A stretch of DNA of 64,000 nucleotides from Oxytricha trifallax (lineage: Eukaryota > Ciliophora > Spirotrichea > Sporadotrichida > Oxytrichidae), in contig ARYC01000710.1 in NCBI GenBank assembly GCA_000711775.1, positions 23,045 to 87,044 on the forward strand, in the 5' to 3' direction. Shown here one piece after another: positions 1 to 12,102 of the stretch. Both the position numbers and the translations under genes were made by a program. Position 1 is the first letter of the stretch; each line of letters starts with the position of its first letter. Below the pieces are notes generated by a model, which made no database searches, was not told where the DNA came from, and saw only the letters and a list, made by a program, of their open reading frames with translations.

Positions 1-292
1 AACTCTTAATTTGTAATGTTCTTTCATGTAAGCTGAGAATGCTTTAGCATCGTCTGAATAATCAGGCCAAGGTGTCTGTTCATGAAGGGAAAACTCTTTC
101 TCTTCCTCTGTCACATCTTCGTATTCCATGCCCATGTCAAAGATTTCTACATGAGAAGGATCGTTGTCAATGAATGGAGCTAAGCCTCTGTAAATGTTTG
201 GATTCTCTGAATTCCAGAATTTCTTGTAGTACTTCCTTTTGATTTCCTCTGGTTGCTCGCAGAACCATTTACCCCAATGAATGAGACCTTAT
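1..292 (-). CDS. 2OG-Fe(II) oxygenase, second segment (runs off window start)
   Basis: Minus-strand reading continues the protein begun at 1309 after removal of the insert 293-1106. It contains HWGKWFCEQPEEIKRKYY and later IYRGLAPFIDNDPSHVEIF, the N-terminal DIOX-type layout of 2-oxoglutarate/Fe(II) oxygenases of the isopenicillin-N-synthase-like family, which use 2-oxoglutarate, O2 and Fe(II) to oxidise small molecules. The HxD...H iron-binding core is not in this piece and would lie before base 1. A further segment is on the opposite strand at 1536-1638, so the gene seems to be rearranged. Family is clear; substrate is unknown. Confidence 0.75.
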
Positions 293-1106
293 TCATGATT
301 AAATTTTTAAAAGAATTAAGTTTATTATTATCTATTAATACATATAAACTGAGTAAAATTAAATCAAATTTTCAATCTCAAATTCTTTTTATCTATAAAT
401 TATAAATTCTTTGGGGGGGAAGTTTCCTGCCCCCAAACAGTTTCCCGCCCCCTCCGGAAGTTTCCTCCCCCCAACATTAAATTTTATATTGTTTGGCAAT
501 AAAAATATTAGAAACTTATAAATTTCAACTTTAATTACTATTACCTTGTACTAAACAACTTTTCTCAATATATAATTTTCAAAATACATAATCATTCCTT
601 ATCAAATTATATATTAAAAACAATGCTAAAATAATTATTTTTTATTAATAATTAATATGATTTTAATTTAAAATGTGAATTCATTATCAAGGTAGAAATG
701 ATATATGAAGCTAGAACAAAAATTTCTTTATCATTGTTAATTATAAAGATTCTTTAAAAATTATAAAAATTTCATATTTTTATGTATGGGGCAGGAAACA
801 TCCGAAGGGGACAGGAAACTACCTTTTTTACGGCAGGAAACTTCCCCCCTTGGGTGCATATAAAACTTTGGGGCAGGAAACTTCCTCCCCCCAATTCTTT
901 TTTCCATTTTAAAAGTGACTTACACATCTTTTTATATTTTTAATCTGATCTCCGAAGTACTTATAATTAATGAACTTAAGGTAATTTTTGTTATATTGTC
1001 AAATATTTTTAATCAGTTTATCCATTTTTACATTATAATATATCATTATTAAATTTATTATTATCAACATTTTCTCAATAATCTTCACGATTCATCGTAG
1101 CCTTAT
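293..1106. other. IES in 2OG oxygenase, pointer CCTTAT
   Basis: The direct repeat CCTTAT occurs at 287-292 and 1101-1106. Joining at one copy gives the continuous minus-strand reading FFLVTNVQGLIHWGKWF, matching the family. The insert is AT-rich, 814 bp, with no coding sign, and it contains the inverted-repeat element at 413-892, so it is an IES with a nested transposable element. Confidence 0.8.
413..892. mobile_element. 480-bp inverted-repeat (MITE-like) element with 8-bp TSD
   Basis: It is flanked by the direct repeat AATTCTTT at 405-412 and 893-900. The ends are inverted copies that start with a run of six or more G, followed by an AAGTTTCCTGCCCC motif. That motif recurs several times inside each arm in both orientations (around 413-475 and 785-890). 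No ORF is visible, so this looks like a non-autonomous element. G/C-run tips and an AT-rich 8-bp duplication are shared with the elements at 10085 and 19850. Confidence 0.8.
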
Positions 1107-1309
1107 ACGTTTGTTACCAAGAAAAATCCTACAGTTTTAAGTTCATGGATGACAGCTTCAATCTTCTTTTCTATTGGCCATTACCAATCGATCTGGCTGA
1201 GGTCATGAAATTCACCCAGCTCGACTGATCCCTTAATATTTTCGGTTTTTTCTATAGATTCCTTGAGGATTTGCTCTGAAGATAAGATGGTATTGTCTGT
1301 GGAGTCCAT
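1101..1309 (-). CDS. 2OG-Fe(II) oxygenase, first segment
   Basis: Starts with ATG (complement of 1307-1309) and reads MDSTDNTILSSEQILKE... to KKIEAVIHELKTVGFFLVTN, where it reaches the CCTTAT pointer. The 'vGFFLVTN' segment is the usual N-terminal strand of the isopenicillin-N-synthase-like oxygenases. In-frame TAA codons fall where glutamine is tolerated. The start is chosen because it is the first ATG after an AT-rich stretch; no other evidence supports it. Confidence 0.7.
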
Positions 1310-1535
1310 TTATTAATTTGTATCTACTAAATATAGCCAAAATATAAATAAAAGAAAATGGTTTTCTATAATATTGGGGTAAATTTTTAATGGCAATATT
1401 AAAGAGTTTCTTTTAATTCTAATAAATTAGGTCTGTTCTATTAAGTTTAATTTATTTTTAAACGGATGTTCACAAATTCAGACAATTCTCTCTCTTTTTG
1501 TTTGATTTCTAATAAAATTGAACTAATTTGTAATA

Positions 1536-1638
1536 AACATTGGGGACATGCTCTCTAGAATCACAAACTACATTTTGAAATCAACCCTTCACAGAGTAAT
1601 TGACATTGGTCGTGATAGATACTCAAGTCCATTCTTGT
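1536..1638 (+). CDS. 2OG-Fe(II) oxygenase, inverted C-terminal segment
   Basis: The plus strand reads NIGDMLSRITNYILKSTLHR followed by VIDIGRDRYSSPF. This is the conserved region of plant- and microbe-type 2OG oxygenases that contains the third iron ligand (His of 'STLHRV') and the 2-oxoglutarate-binding Arg-x-Ser (RYS). It is on the opposite strand from the N-terminal segments at 1-292 and 1101-1309. The simplest reading is one scrambled gene with an inverted segment; the missing middle (HxD part) would be outside the window. A second paralogous gene cannot be excluded because no shared pointer is visible. Confidence 0.65.
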
Positions 1639-1639
1639 A

Positions 1640-3330
1640 TAATCTTAAATGATCTTAGAGTCCTAGAAATATAAGTAGGGTATAATTGGATTATTATTAA
1701 TATGGTGACTATCTGATTGATAAAATCACAGGGTATTGCTTGTCGTATCAAGGACTTTTTAAGGGTAAGAGATCAGAACAAGCTGCCAGAATTTAATAAG
1801 ATCAACAATGAGCATAATACGTCACTAAAATATTTACAAGATCTAATTTTATACAATATCTTTAAACTATTATAAATTGGATTTTATACAATTAAAACCT
1901 TAATATTTGATAATAAAATGAATTTTATTATTTTTTTATGTATCTTGAACCTAACATCAAATTATAATTTCAATATCCAACCTTTTATTTGTATTTTTTT
2001 GTCCACAATTTATGAACTGATGTTTTATTTTGATTGTATATTTTTGTGAGTTTGTAATTTGCTCTATTTGTGGTCAGCATTAATTTAGTAATAAATCAAT
2101 ACCTTCCTTAAAAAAAGAGCTTAGTATTACATACTAGCACGAGATTAAGGGATTTAAGGGCTGAAGGTATAAAGATGATAGGAACTAAAAAAATATATAG
2201 TAATTCTAATTAAATGCAAATGATGTGCTAATTTATTATAAATAAGCTAGGATTAGGTTGATATGTTTGTAGGAAATCATCATGACTATCTGATCAAATG
2301 AGAGTTGATCTCCCAGTATGACTTTCATGATAACTTCCCATATCAATTTGGCACATTCCCTTGGAACTTTGAACTATCAAAAAGTTCAAATCTTACACGC
2401 AATCAAACCCAATAAATATTTACTTAATAGAAGTAGTAGTCTATTTTATTATTCTAAATTTATGAGAAACTATAAAATTATAGCGAAGTGATTCTCAATT
2501 TTCTAATAATTTATTTTAAGGGATTACAAAATGCCATAATAAATCTTTATACTTATGTAAAGTTAACATTCATGAGCATATCTATAACAATGAATTAGGA
2601 ACTAATATTAACAAGAAAATTGTTAAGTATTTCTAAGTGTTGGGTGAGGGTAGTGATATGATTTGTAAAAGTGTGTCAGAAGGATCAATTGATTTGAATC
2701 ATCAGGTTCATTCGTAAATTACCCATTTATTGAAAGTCATCATAATCATATACTACTCCCCACCCAACTTCTTAAATCGAAGGTATGGTTATTTAAATAA
2801 TAATACAATTATATTACTTGGATATTAATTACAATATTAAGTAATATTAAAATATTTAAAAAGATAGGTTATCTTACCTTGTGATCAAAGATATGCGAGT
2901 GAAGCCGCAGGCATATTTAATACAAATTAATTTAATTAATTATAATTTGCTAATAAGTTTGCTATTTATACTAATTTTTTAAAAACTAATTTAATTTATT
3001 TATAAAATGGATAATTAATCCTAAAGTCTAAACTAGTCCAGAGATATTGACTTTAAGCGTTAAGTTTCACAAGAAAAGGCTTTACCTAATAATAATAATG
3101 ACTAATTTATAGCTAAACAACAAAATAAATTTAGTACAATCGATGTTAACTAACAAAATAATGAATAATTCAAAAAATTCGTACCAAAAGACAAGATAAA
3201 CTTCAATAATATTCCAAATAACAAGTTTGTGAAGTAATCTCACTTGGTCAACTACAAATATCGAATTTAAAATATACATAAATATCATATTTAGACATTT
3301 ATACTGATATTTTTTTCTAATTTTGACTTA
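1640..3330. other. AT-rich stretch with no confident gene
   Basis: Mostly AT-rich non-coding sequence. The plus strand at about 1726-1850 (IACRIKDFLRVRDQNKLPEF) and about 2275-2390 (YQFGTFPWNFEL) is less AT-rich and could be small gene segments of a scrambled locus, but I could not join either to anything. Confidence 0.4.
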
Positions 3331-3341
3331 AAATATCGTAA

Positions 3342-6300
3342 TGAACAGCAGCAGTAATTATCAAAAACAATTGATTTGGGCTCTGGGAACAGATTTCAAA
3401 ATACAAGGAGTTTTCAGGTGAGTGGCAAAGCAAGTGGAGAAATTAACCCAAACGACCTTGAAAGGCTTAATATTAATAATTTTAATGAATAGAGAGTCAA
3501 AATGACAGCACCTGCCATGAATCTAAATAGCACTTTGTCTCAACCTGTACTCCTTAAATTAGGATCAAGAGGAGATAACTTAGATAATTTATAATACAAT
3601 AATAGAAAATAAATTTTATCCTTGATTGTCTTATAGTATTTTATATAAGAAAAATTCCATCCATAACTAAAGGGTTTTATCAATAAAATATATTTACATT
3701 TAAACATTTTTATATAAACCAATTTTTCTTAATAAAGTATCAATTTATTTATAATTTTAAATAACTTTAACACAATCAATCAGAACTAACAAAACACTAC
3801 ATTTTCCTCTCAGATGCATTAAAGCAATAGTGGTTACACAACTATAGACAAAAAGTCGCATATCTCATTCTATAAGAACTTCCCAAGCTATACGATTAAC
3901 CCAAACGCAATGTCATATAAGCAAATCATTTCGAAGGAACATGTGCAGGATTTGCAAGGCAAAGACTCTCCAGGGGTTGGGGCTTATCAAACTTAAGATG
4001 CATTCTTCTAGTAAGTTAAATCGCGGGCACCTAGTTATAAGATATCAAGAGCAAATAGATTCTAAGAATTAGTAAAAATAAAGCTGATTTTCAAGGGTAG
4101 ATAAACTATATGATACTAAGTTACTTATTGTCTTTTGATTATATAATAATATTTCTGTTAATCATATTTAGAATATATCTTACTTGTTACTTTTCATTTT
4201 CTATAATCATGAATCTTTATTACTTAAATTTTTACTTAATACAACAAGATATAGGAGTATAAGGGCCTTGCTCCTTTGAACTACAGGGAAAATCTGAATG
4301 AATTACAAAGCAAAAACTCGTTTGTATCTTTTACAAAATCTAAGCGTTTCGAAATGACAAGAAATTCAGCCTCGATGGTCAATATGTCCCCAGGACCAGC
4401 CGATTATGACATTAGCCAGCATAGATCAATTGATGCAGCTGTCAGAAATGGCTTCCAACCTAATTCCCATTCTTCTTCAAGGTAAACATTATATACAAAG
4501 TTTTCCATTATCTAATATGTATTTTCACTAAGATATTTCTTTATTTGCAATTTATTTACAGCCAAATCAAAGTAATATGATGCAGACTACGACTTTAATG
4601 AATAAAACGTTATATAAAATGCCAAGAATAAAATCTAAAAATGTATATTTTGCAGAGTACTAAAAAGAATTCCTTAATTAAAATGGTCCTGGCCCAGGCA
4701 AGTATGAATTCGAAAAAGTAAACTAAAGTTTAGCAGAAAAAAATAAATAAATAATTAGGCAAAAAGGGTTAACAATCAATAAGTGAATATTACTGCGTTT
4801 TATATTGGAAAAATTCCATTTAATATACTAACTAAATTAAAGTTTTAATCCTAAAAAGTCATAAGGAGCAATATTCACTAAGGTAAGTCAATATCATTTA
4901 TGCGTAGAATACTTCTAAACTTTATTTGAATTTAGGACTCAAGGAAATTGTCTATGCCTCAGGTGAAAGATCAGAGTCCCTTACATTACTCACAAATGGA
5001 TGAATACATTAGGTAATTGTCAAAGAAAAGCTTCATGCAAGGTCCATAAACTTTTCAAAAATTTAATAATTATATTATATATCACTCAAGCAGAGCATTC
5101 GACATCTCTAAAAGTAAATTAAATAAAGAATAAAGTTATTTTAAATTGCAAAATTAGATAAATTGCATAATATTTATTAAACTTTTGGGAAGGCAAGCAG
5201 AGCATTTAAATTTTTTTATCGGCAAAAGTAAATATACTTTTCTTATAAATTTGTTATTTAGTGAATGGTTTACATCAGAGTGTCTGGTAAAAAGGCATAA
5301 ATTTATGAAAATATTCTCTATAATTTGTTATTTTATAAAATAAGCATAAAGAAATCAATTAACTTTGTTAATATCTGCTAATTTTTAATATTTCAATTAC
5401 TAAAAAGAAATTAAAAATTGAATTTGTTTGATTTAAAATAATTTATTATTAAGGAAATGAAAGGTTAAAGGACTCAGGGTAAACATGGAGTTATATCTAA
5501 TAAATCTTTGAAGTAAAATCCGAATAATAAACATTTTATAATATATTTTGGATAAAAAATTATATAAACAGTCATGTATGATGATAATATAAATTTAATT
5601 AATAGATTTTATAATCATTTTTATTGAATGGAAACTGCCTTAGATGGTTAGACCCTTTAATTGGTTATTGTTAAGATGTTAAAAAGCAGACCCCAAAACC
5701 CTCTACCCATTTATGTTTGTAATGCATCTTAGATAAGAGTAAACAGTAGGAACAGCATGAAATAGAACAAAAATATCAAAGAAGAGTTAATCCAAAAGCT
5801 ACTAATTCTGAGTTCAAATATGTAAAGAATTAAAACTGCTAATATTGCTGGTTAATTATTAAATTTATTTTAGGCATAAGGTATACCATAATTTATCACA
5901 CAATTATTAATATTGTTGAATAATAGTGCATTCTTTTGCAAGAAGCTTAATTTACTGAACAAACAGAGTATGAACATGTGAATAAACTTGAAAATAAAAG
6001 GATGCATAGAAAGGGGAAGAATTATTAATGTTTTATTTTTATATTATTGTATTAAGAGTTAAGTGCCAATTAACCCAATAATTGAGTCTAAAGAATTCAC
6101 TAAAAAATGTAATGCTTTTGACAATCATACTCTTCGCGGAGAGCGAACAGATGAGGAATTAAAAGAGATAATAAATTCCGAGGAATTCAAGAAAAGCGGA
6201 GCATTGAAAAGCTATAAGAAATAAATCAAGTAATATCCCAATCATGAATATAAGTTTTATTTATAATAAATTTTCTATATTCCCATCCCCCAATATTAGA

Positions 6301-6559
6301 TTTATCTTGATGATATCAAGCGTCAAAATAAACTTTGTGAAATATATACCATATATTTATTGCTTATATAAAAATATAATTAAAAAATTTCTTTACATTT
6401 ATGAATAGAAGCCTGGTGTTGTTTTTGGTCATTTTTCTAAAAGGAAAATATCTTATGAATGGGATGCTCATGAAATTAATCTGAGAGATTAGCATAAATT
6501 TAATGAAGAACTTATTAAAGAGGGCAAAAGTTTTAATAACTGTTTTGATGATGATCTAT
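3342..6559 (+). CDS. SHIPPO/STPGR-repeat protein (ciliary microtubule-associated type)
   Basis: Coding segments in one orientation carry several Pro-Gly-Pro repeats: SPGVGAYQ near 3970, SPGPADYDI near 4393, and GPGPGKYEFEK near 4686. Each is followed by a basic stretch with 'RF' or 'R..F'. This is the signature of SHIPPO/STPGR proteins, several of which bind ciliary doublet microtubules. The last segment reads VVFGHFSKRKISYEWDAHEI and ends at TGA near 6557. Segments are separated by AT-rich inserts (for example 3590-3815, 4085-4245, 4485-4560, 5160-5640) that are introns or IESs; most junctions I did not resolve. The first segment (about 3342-3590) may belong to another gene, so the start is uncertain. 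Confidence 0.6.
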
Positions 6560-6827
6560 GAATAAATACTTCCACCAATAAAATAAATGATATAATTAAT
6601 TTGTCAAATTCTTTCGCATTTAATCATTAAATTAATCGATTATAAGGATAATTTTGTCAATAAATATTTATATTATGGTTATGTTTTACTCCATTATCAA
6701 TATTGCTTTGAAATATTCAATCTATTTAGAAGAATTAAAAAATAAAATTTCTTTTAAAATAAAAACTTAAAAATTATACTTATTCTAAATTTTTTCTTGA
6801 AATTTATTATTTATGCTGGACAGACAC

Positions 6828-9596
6828 TCAATTTTAATCACTAATGATAGATTAATTAGCATTTTCGACTATGGATCTTCTAACTTTATCTTGTACAGTA
6901 AGCCCTCCTGCATTCATATCCATGGAGTTATTTAATGATCTAGAAGTAGATCTTCTCTTTTTCTATGTGGCTTCATGGCCAATTTCAGTTTAATTTTATT
7001 GTTAAGTTTATTGGGCTTGCATCGATTTCACTAGTTATCCCTGTGACGAAGATTTATTGAGCTTTGAGGTAGGTGAAGATTATTTACTAAGTTAAGAAGA
7101 CTTTAATTGAAGTTTAGAGTATTCTTTCTAGTTTCTCATGTATACTAAGGCTCTTGAAGAAGGAGCTTACTTAGCCTAGATAGATGAAGCTCCACTAGTT
7201 TGTTGTTCCAAGTTTTAGTTACGCTTTTAGATGGCTTAAGCGAAGGGTTAAGATGATTGAATCTTTTTTGTCACTTTTTAAAGTTAATTTGAGGTGTCTA
7301 GCTTTGTCATTGAAGAGTTAAGTGCCTTGTCAGTCTCAAGTTTAGCCTTAGTGTTTGAAGCTGTCATGCTTTTCATTGGAGATCTTGATACATTGTATTG
7401 TCTAGTCTAAACACTTGATTTTACAGGTGAAATCTGCTCCTTTGTCTAAAGAGCATCTCCTTAAGCATCCTTTTAAGTTTTCATTTTTAATAATTGGTTT
7501 TAAGATTTTTGATAAACGCTTATCCCACCTTTAGATGATGGAAGTGGAGTAGAGAACTAAATGAAATTTTGGGAATTTGATTTTGATGGAGAATTATCGA
7601 ATTTTCTTGCTGGACTTGTTTTCTTCGCTAAATTTGTAGTTCTATTCACTTATTTTTGCTCTTCTTTTTCTTCAAAAGGATTTGTATCTACTCTTTCTGT
7701 TTCTTATTAAACTTTTGGCTTTTCACTCTGCACAGCATTACTATATCTAACCATTAAACCTCTTTTTACTGCGAAAAGCTAGTTGTTTCCTTCTGTTTTA
7801 TGGGTAACTGGAACTGATGACGTGTTTATAGAGTCGTTTTAGCTATTAATAGCTTGTTTATCAGTTTAGCTTTCAATTTTTTCAGTGCTTAGTCTATGAA
7901 TCTGCTATTTACTAACTTCACCTTAGCTTGTAATGCTATTTCGAATACTGCTTCCCATTGAAGTTTACCTCTAAGCTTGCTTTGGCTTAAAGCTAGCCTA
8001 TTAAAGTCCATAGTTCCCTCGAGTAAAATCGCTTTTTGTAGTAGGACTATATTAATTAGTAGTATTTTTTGAGAAAAGTGAAGTGTTAATATGAGTGAAG
8101 TTTCTTATCTTGAGTGATTTCTCAATCATTTGAGTATTCTTCAGCTGTTCAAATAATTTTTATTCCTCTTATTCTAGTTATGCAATAACTTCATGACATT
8201 CATCCTTCATTTTAGCTTTCTAATCTTTTTCTTTATGATATTAATGCTGTATTCTACCTAAAAATTGAAGTTCTTATCTCTGTCTCTTCTTTGCAGCTTT
8301 TTCCTTTTGCTACTTTACTTCCTGAATTTTTCTCTCCTTTTCCATTCTCATCTCAATTTGCTTTTCTCTTAATTGCTAATCAATCTCAGTTTAACTTTGA
8401 ATAATTTCATGCTTTTTCTAGATCTTAACGTTTTGGATATCCATTTTAAGCTTTTCTTTGATTTCTACTGTTCTTTATCTTATCTCACTAACTTTATCTC
8501 TCTTCTCTTTAATTTCTTATTGCTTTCTTTCTTGCAACAGCATTCTAGATTGTTTTATCTAGATTTAAGGTTATTTCACGTCTAATTAAATACCTCAGTT
8601 TAAGTCTGATTGCTAGTCTGAAACAAAATCTCTTAATTTTTAACTTCCTCGATCTTTTTCTTGGATTTCTCATCTTATCTCTACAAAGCAAGGATTCTTC
8701 TTTACAAGATTTAAATCTAAAACAAACAATTAATTCAGATTTTAGAATAAATGAGTATCCTTACCTTATCCTACTGTTGCTTAAACTCCTTTTGAACTTG
8801 AAGCATTTCAGCTCCATCTTAGACGTATTTCGACTTTTTGGTTTTGTAAACCATTTTGAGCTGTCCCCCTCTATACCCTTATCTGGGATCTCTACCTAAT
8901 CTTGTCTGTTTTTTGCCTTAAATCCCTTAAGAGACTGTATTGTAATGAGAAGGATTCCCTCCCTCGAAGTTCTACTTCGATCCATCTTGATCCATTTGTG
9001 AGAGACTTTGATTAAGACCGTCATTGAATTAACTCTAACTCATGCTTTGATCTTAATTAGTAACGAAATTTTGGTCATTAGCTAATTCATGATCTATGTC
9101 ATCATCGCCGTCGTGCTTCATAATAGAGCTCTGCATATCAGATTTTATCTAGTCATGAGTAGCAGAAATGTTTTGGTTGTAGTGCTGAATCGCTGAAATG
9201 GTCTCTTCGTCGTCTAGATCATTCATTCCCATATTTTATTGATTATGCTGCATTTTGATTTTATTGGTCTAAATATAGAGCAGCCATAAGGTAAATATGA
9301 TAATTATGAAAGAAAAGCTTTATAATACCTTTTTAGACTTAGTTACTAACTAACTAATAATAATGCTGCTATCTTAGATTTTAAGCACTAATATCCAAAG
9401 CATCTGCTTGCTGATTAATTTACTACAAATCGCTCTGACTAACCAGGGCGATACTTTAATCTTAAGCCAATACCTAGTTTGAATCTATTACACCGTTCAA
9501 GTTACTAGGTTAATTCGCTTTTTTATCTGATGGGGCTGGAGAGTCGAAGGGAATCTCGGACACTGAGTAACTCTGGTCTGTGGGTTTTAAGCGCAT
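6828..9596 (-). CDS. Large Q-rich coiled-coil protein
   Basis: The minus strand is open from an ATG at 9596 (MRLKPTDQSYSVSEIPFDSP) to TGA at 6828. The middle (about 8690-8150) is a charged heptad-like coiled coil (EKQIEMRMEKERKIQEVKQQ), followed by a Ser/Gln/Lys-rich tail with repeated SP and KS motifs and the C-terminus VRRSIVENANQSIISD. Two interruptions are likely: about 9335-9260, ending in a TTTAG acceptor, and about 8790-8700. In-frame TAA and TAG codons are dense, as expected for glutamine. It has no recognisable domain beyond the coiled coil; a cytoskeletal or basal-body role would be a guess. Confidence 0.6.
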
Positions 9597-10076
9597 AAAA
9601 ATATTGATTATTATATTAAATGGATTACACAAAGAATGTATTAAAAGTTAATTTTCGAATAAAATTAATTCACTTAAAATTATAAATATTATTATTCTAA
9701 AAATACGATTCAATGTTTGGGAAACTAATTTTATATAGGCAAATTTTTTATCTATATAAGTTTTAAGAATAAAAAACTAACTACAAATTAGTGAATGTTC
9801 CGAACATTAATTGAAAAAACAATAAATTTAATAACAAAATTATCTGTTTTTAAGACTAATATTATTATTTTTTAATGGAAGAAAAATCTGTTTAATATTC
9901 ATAAAACCTGTAGAAAAGAAGGCTGAGAACGATAAGAAAAAACATTAAGTAAGAATTTATAAAGTATAAAAACTTGATATTATCTAGGATTGGTCTTCTA
10001 AACTTAAATACTATATAGTATTTTTGTATAGTTTTTAATAAATCATTTGTTTACTACTTGTCATTACTGTAGCATG
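9597..10076. other. AT-rich spacer
   Basis: No supported gene. A short plus-strand opening at about 9879 (MEEKSVQYSQNLQKRR) looks weakly coding and could be a small gene segment; it could not be joined to anything. Confidence 0.35.
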
Positions 10077-10084
10077 AATTATTT

Positions 10085-11829
10085 GGATCCCCCCCCACAA
10101 TTCTGGAATTTCCGATCGTTCCAGAATCATTCTGGAATTCCATCATGAATCTGGAATTCAAGGTAATTTTATTATAATTACATGATTACTATTTTTAAAA
10201 GAAAATACTTAAAATTACTTATAATTTTCAAATTTTTCTAATCACTTTATAGCCTGAAAAAAAAATAATTTTATTTAAGATATCCTTCAATTTTTTTTTA
10301 AAATTTATTTTTCTATAACTTAAAATAATTTACAATCACATAAATTCGAATAAATTTTATCATATTTTTACCTCGTTTATACAATTCTGTTATTATTCTG
10401 TGCAAATAAGATGTTGAATAATTCTGAGAACTAAGTCAATTATCACAAATTTAAACTCTCATAGTAAAATGATACTTACAGATATTATTATTATTATTAT
10501 ATAAAATGAACATATATTTCCCATACTCAAATCAGCTTATAAATTTAAGTCTTTATGAAATAAATTTTTAATATATGAAAATAATAAAGCTGCGAATCAA
10601 TCATTGACTTCATCCTACTATTATTATTTCTTAATTATATGTTTAATATAAAAAATTTTCAAAGATAGACCACAGTCAATCCTACAATCTGCTTTTACAT
10701 GCTAAATTAAAAGAACATTATTTCACTGATATTATCTACTATTTATTAAGTAATTTGTTTGGTAGAGTGTCAATTTATAGTTATAAAATTTTATTTCTAT
10801 CTTTAAATAGTAGTCACTGATTTTTTTCTCTATATTCTATTTTCTAATGAGAGAAAGATTTTTCAGTTCAAATCTATTAAGATTACTAATTCTTGAATTT
10901 TAAATGTTTAATCATAAACACCCTCATAGAAGTTGTTTAGTTTTACAATAAATTTATATTTAATATTTAGGATTTCACAATTTTGAAATTGCAGTACCTT
11001 ATATACATTAGAAGTACTTAAAAACAGTGTAGGAATTATACTTTTAATTAATAAAATCTTTATTTTAATGGTGGTAAAAGATTTTTTGAACGATTAAATA
11101 TTAAACGGATATTTTTACGTTATTCAAGTATTTCAAGATAATAATTGCGTTAATAAATGAAGGAACTTTAATAAATTTAATTGGATAACATATAGTGACG
11201 AGTTGTACGATAATTACAGATGATTCGATTGTAACATCAAACTTAAATCCGTTAATCAAGGGGATACCGAAGTATTATAAAAAACAGAAAATTGAGTTTA
11301 GATAAGAACTAAAAAATAGAGTAAACTTCGAATCATCTCACATTAAAATAGGAAATATTTATATAGATATATAACGGATCGATTTTAGCCTAACAAGAAT
11401 AAGAGTTCTTAGAAATCTTATATACAGGAAGACCCCGAATTTATTATATAAATTATAATGACTCATTGATTATTAAAACAATTATATTTATTACAATGAG
11501 ATTAGAGGGGAATTTGTTGATTGTAGTTATAAAATTTTATTAGCTAAATAAACAAAATATTTTAGTCAAAAAACGTTCTCAAATAGTATTTTTTATAATT
11601 TTATTGAGTATGAAACTTCCCCCAAAATTTTAATCATCTTTTAAATTTCATTAATAAAAAAAGAATATGAATTAGAAAAAAATAATATTAAAGAATTGAT
11701 TACCAGGGATTCCAGAATTATTCTGGAATTCCAGAATTATGTCTGGAATTCAAGCATGATTCTGGAATTTTTGGTGATTCCAGAATGATTCTGGAACGAT
11801 CGGAAATTCCAGAATTGTGGGGGGTATCC
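10085..11829. mobile_element. 1.75-kb inverted-repeat element with 8-bp TSD
   Basis: It is flanked by the direct repeat AATTATTT at 10077-10084 and 11830-11837. The left end reads GGAT followed by a C run, then ACAATTCTGGAATTTCCG; the right end is its reverse complement (10085-10138 against 11780-11829). Subterminal arms are built from repeated TCTGGAATTC-like units in both orientations. The interior is AT-rich and shows no transposase, so it appears non-autonomous. Tip composition and duplication length match the elements at 413 and 19850. Confidence 0.85.
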
Positions 11830-12102
11830 AATTATTTAAATAAAAATAATTTCATAAAATGTTTTTTATAGCATTTTCAATCCTGCTAAACTGTATTTAA
11901 ATTTTAGAGATATAATTATATTTTAATTTGAGAGAAAGTTTAGGCATTTCCCATTTAATCAACTTCTCCAAATAAACCTAAATGATTTCTATCTAAAATT
12001 AATTACTAATCTTTGAGTTTACAAGTTAATAGCAATATTTGTGCCATTAGTAATTAAACTTGATCAATATTAAAACTATTTAAAGTATAGTATGTGCTAA
12101 TA

